A stretch of 6,083 nt of DNA from Flavobacteriaceae bacterium TMED48. Lineage in GTDB: Bacteria; Bacteroidota; Bacteroidia; Flavobacteriales; Flavobacteriaceae. Below are positions 5,121 through 6,083 of the stretch, piece by piece. Each line of letters opens with the position of its first letter. Position 1 is the stretch's first letter. The translations under genes and the position numbers were made by a program. The notes below the pieces were generated by a model. It was given only the letters and a program-made list of their open reading frames with translations. It ran no database searches and was not told the DNA's origin. The stretch covers positions 1 through 6,083 of the forward strand of contig NHDB01000025.1 in assembly GCA_002167945.1 (NCBI GenBank), given 5' to 3'.

Positions 5121-6083
5121 ATGGAAACAACGACTAAAGCATCACATTTTATAGATTTAGAGCTAGCTAATGGAGCACACGATTATCATCCAATACCAGT
5201 AGTATTAGAGCGTGGTGAGGGAGTTTACTTGTGGGACGTTGAGGGTAAAAAGTATTTTGATTTTCTTTCTGCCTACTCTGCGGTAAATCAGGGACACTGT
5301 CACCCCAGAATTGTAAATTCTTTACAAAAGCAAGCTGAAAAACTGACACTTACCTCTAGAGCTTTTCACAACAATAAGTTGGGAGCCTATATGGATTATG
5401 TTACTGATTATTTTAATTTCGAACGATTGTTACCCTCAAATACAGGGGCTGAAGCTGTGGAAGCTGCGATAAAAATCACCCGTAAATGGGGTTATACAGT
5501 TAAAGGTATTCCCGATAATAAAGCAGAGATCATTGTTTGCTCTCAAAATTTTCACGGTCGAACCTCTACTATTATTTCGTTCTCCAGTGATCCTGGCTCA
5601 AAAACTAATTTTGGCCCACATGCTAAAGGTTTTATTACGATTCCTTACAATGATATAGATGCATTAGAAGCGGTTTTGGAAACCCATCCTCATGTAGCAG
5701 GGTTTTTAGTCGAACCCATTCAAGGTGAAGCAGGAGTTTATACACCTGACGCTGACTTTATCAGTAAAGCTAAAGCGCTTTGTAATGAATTTAACGTATT
5801 GCTGATGGCTGACGAAATTCAAACTGGAATTGGTCGAACAGGATCCTTACTAGCCGTATGCGGTTCGTGTAACTGCGAAGGACATTGTCAACAACAATCA
5901 GAAACCTATACACGCCCTGATGTACTTATACTTGGAAAAGCAATTAGTGGAGGGACATATCCTGTTTCAGCGGTATTGTGTGATAGTGAAATTATGGATG
6001 TGATACAGCCCGGTCAACACGGAAGTACTTTTGGAGGAAATCCCATGGCCTGTATTGTTGCTATGGAGGCTTTGGAAGTCATC
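5121..6083 (+). CDS. rocD: Ornithine--oxo-acid aminotransferase RocD, truncated by the window edge
   Basis: The frame is open from the ATG to the right edge (321 codons; the family is about 400-415), so the C terminus is missing because of the window and not from mutation. The enzyme is a PLP-dependent class III aminotransferase converting ornithine plus 2-oxoglutarate to glutamate semialdehyde plus glutamate in arginine/proline metabolism. Visible landmarks are the FLSAYSAVNQGHCHP block (48-62), the phosphate-binding SNTGAEAVEAA (106-116), NFHGRT (143-148) with the PLP-stacking aromatic, Glu198 in VEPIQGEAG, Asp231 in DEIQTG binding the pyridine nitrogen, and the Schiff-base Lys273 in GKAISGG. 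HGSTFGGNP (300-308) is also conserved. Between LAV (244-246) and RPD (265-267), the sequence has 18 residues including Cys247, 250, 252 and 256, where the human enzyme as recalled has about five. It has its own promoter and no Shine-Dalgarno sequence. Confidence 0.95.
   Translation, partial: METTTKASHFIDLELANGAHDYHPIPVVLERGEGVYLWDVEGKKYFDFLSAYSAVNQGHCHPRIVNSLQKQAEKLTLTSRAFHNNKLGAYMDYVTDYFNFERLLPSNTGAEAVEAAIKITRKWGYTVKGIPDNKAEIIVCSQNFHGRTSTIISFSSDPGSKTNFGPHAKGFITIPYNDIDALEAVLETHPHVAGFLVEPIQGEAGVYTPDADFISKAKALCNEFNVLLMADEIQTGIGRTGSLLAVCGSCNCEGHCQQQSETYTRPDVLILGKAISGGTYPVSAVLCDSEIMDVIQPGQHGSTFGGNPMACIVAMEALEVI

Noticed and set aside
5167..5349. Minus-strand 60-codon reading frame over the start of rocD
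   Set aside because: It is antisense to the conserved N-terminal part of RocD, with no supporting promoter or family signal.
1..6083. Mobile element, CRISPR array, tRNA, toxin-antitoxin or defence genes
   Set aside because: I looked for transposase or integrase motifs, terminal repeats, spaced direct repeats and cloverleaf-like sequences on both strands and saw none that hold up.

Overview
The window reads as chromosomal DNA from a low-GC member of the Bacteroidota, most likely Flavobacteriaceae. Four things point there. Matches to the Bacteroidota -7 promoter box (TAnnTTTG) precede several genes. Clear Shine-Dalgarno sequences are largely absent. A DUF6048-like and a DUF6452-like gene sit directly behind rlmD. 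The ornithine aminotransferase resembles flavobacterial versions. These assignments come from recognising motifs and families by eye; no search was run.

Layout. Positions 1-54 are the 3' end of a 5S rRNA, the last gene of an rRNA operon that enters from the left, followed by a strong intrinsic terminator (61-92). An AT-rich gap (93-475) has no convincing gene but holds short repeats and a possible decayed coding remnant. A ZIP-family metal transporter (476-1159, minus) is divergent from a THUMP-containing RlmL-type rRNA methyltransferase (1223-2386, plus). They share a 63-bp spacer whose centre is an inverted repeat carrying a -7-like box for each direction. The methyltransferase converges on a three-gene minus-strand operon with no base between the two stop codons. 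That operon is rlmD (3577-5001), a small DUF6452-like lipoprotein (3099-3590) and a DUF6048-like exported protein (2387-3133), with overlapping reading frames. Divergent from rlmD is rocD (5121 to beyond the right edge), an ornithine aminotransferase with an unusual four-cysteine insertion.

How the genes relate. Two of the genes modify 23S rRNA and lie near an rRNA operon end, but the distance and orientations do not argue for co-regulation with the rRNA. The tightest functional unit is rlmD-DUF6452-DUF6048, where a cytoplasmic rRNA methyltransferase is translationally overlapped with two envelope proteins of unknown role. rocD and the ZIP transporter appear to be independent single-gene units as far as the window shows.

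I found no mobile element, CRISPR array, tRNA, phage gene or defence system. Most of the window is ordinary core-genome content. The best leads are the lipoprotein/exported-protein pair fused by overlap to rlmD, the Cys-rich insertion in RocD, and the compact divergent promoter between the ZIP and methyltransferase genes.
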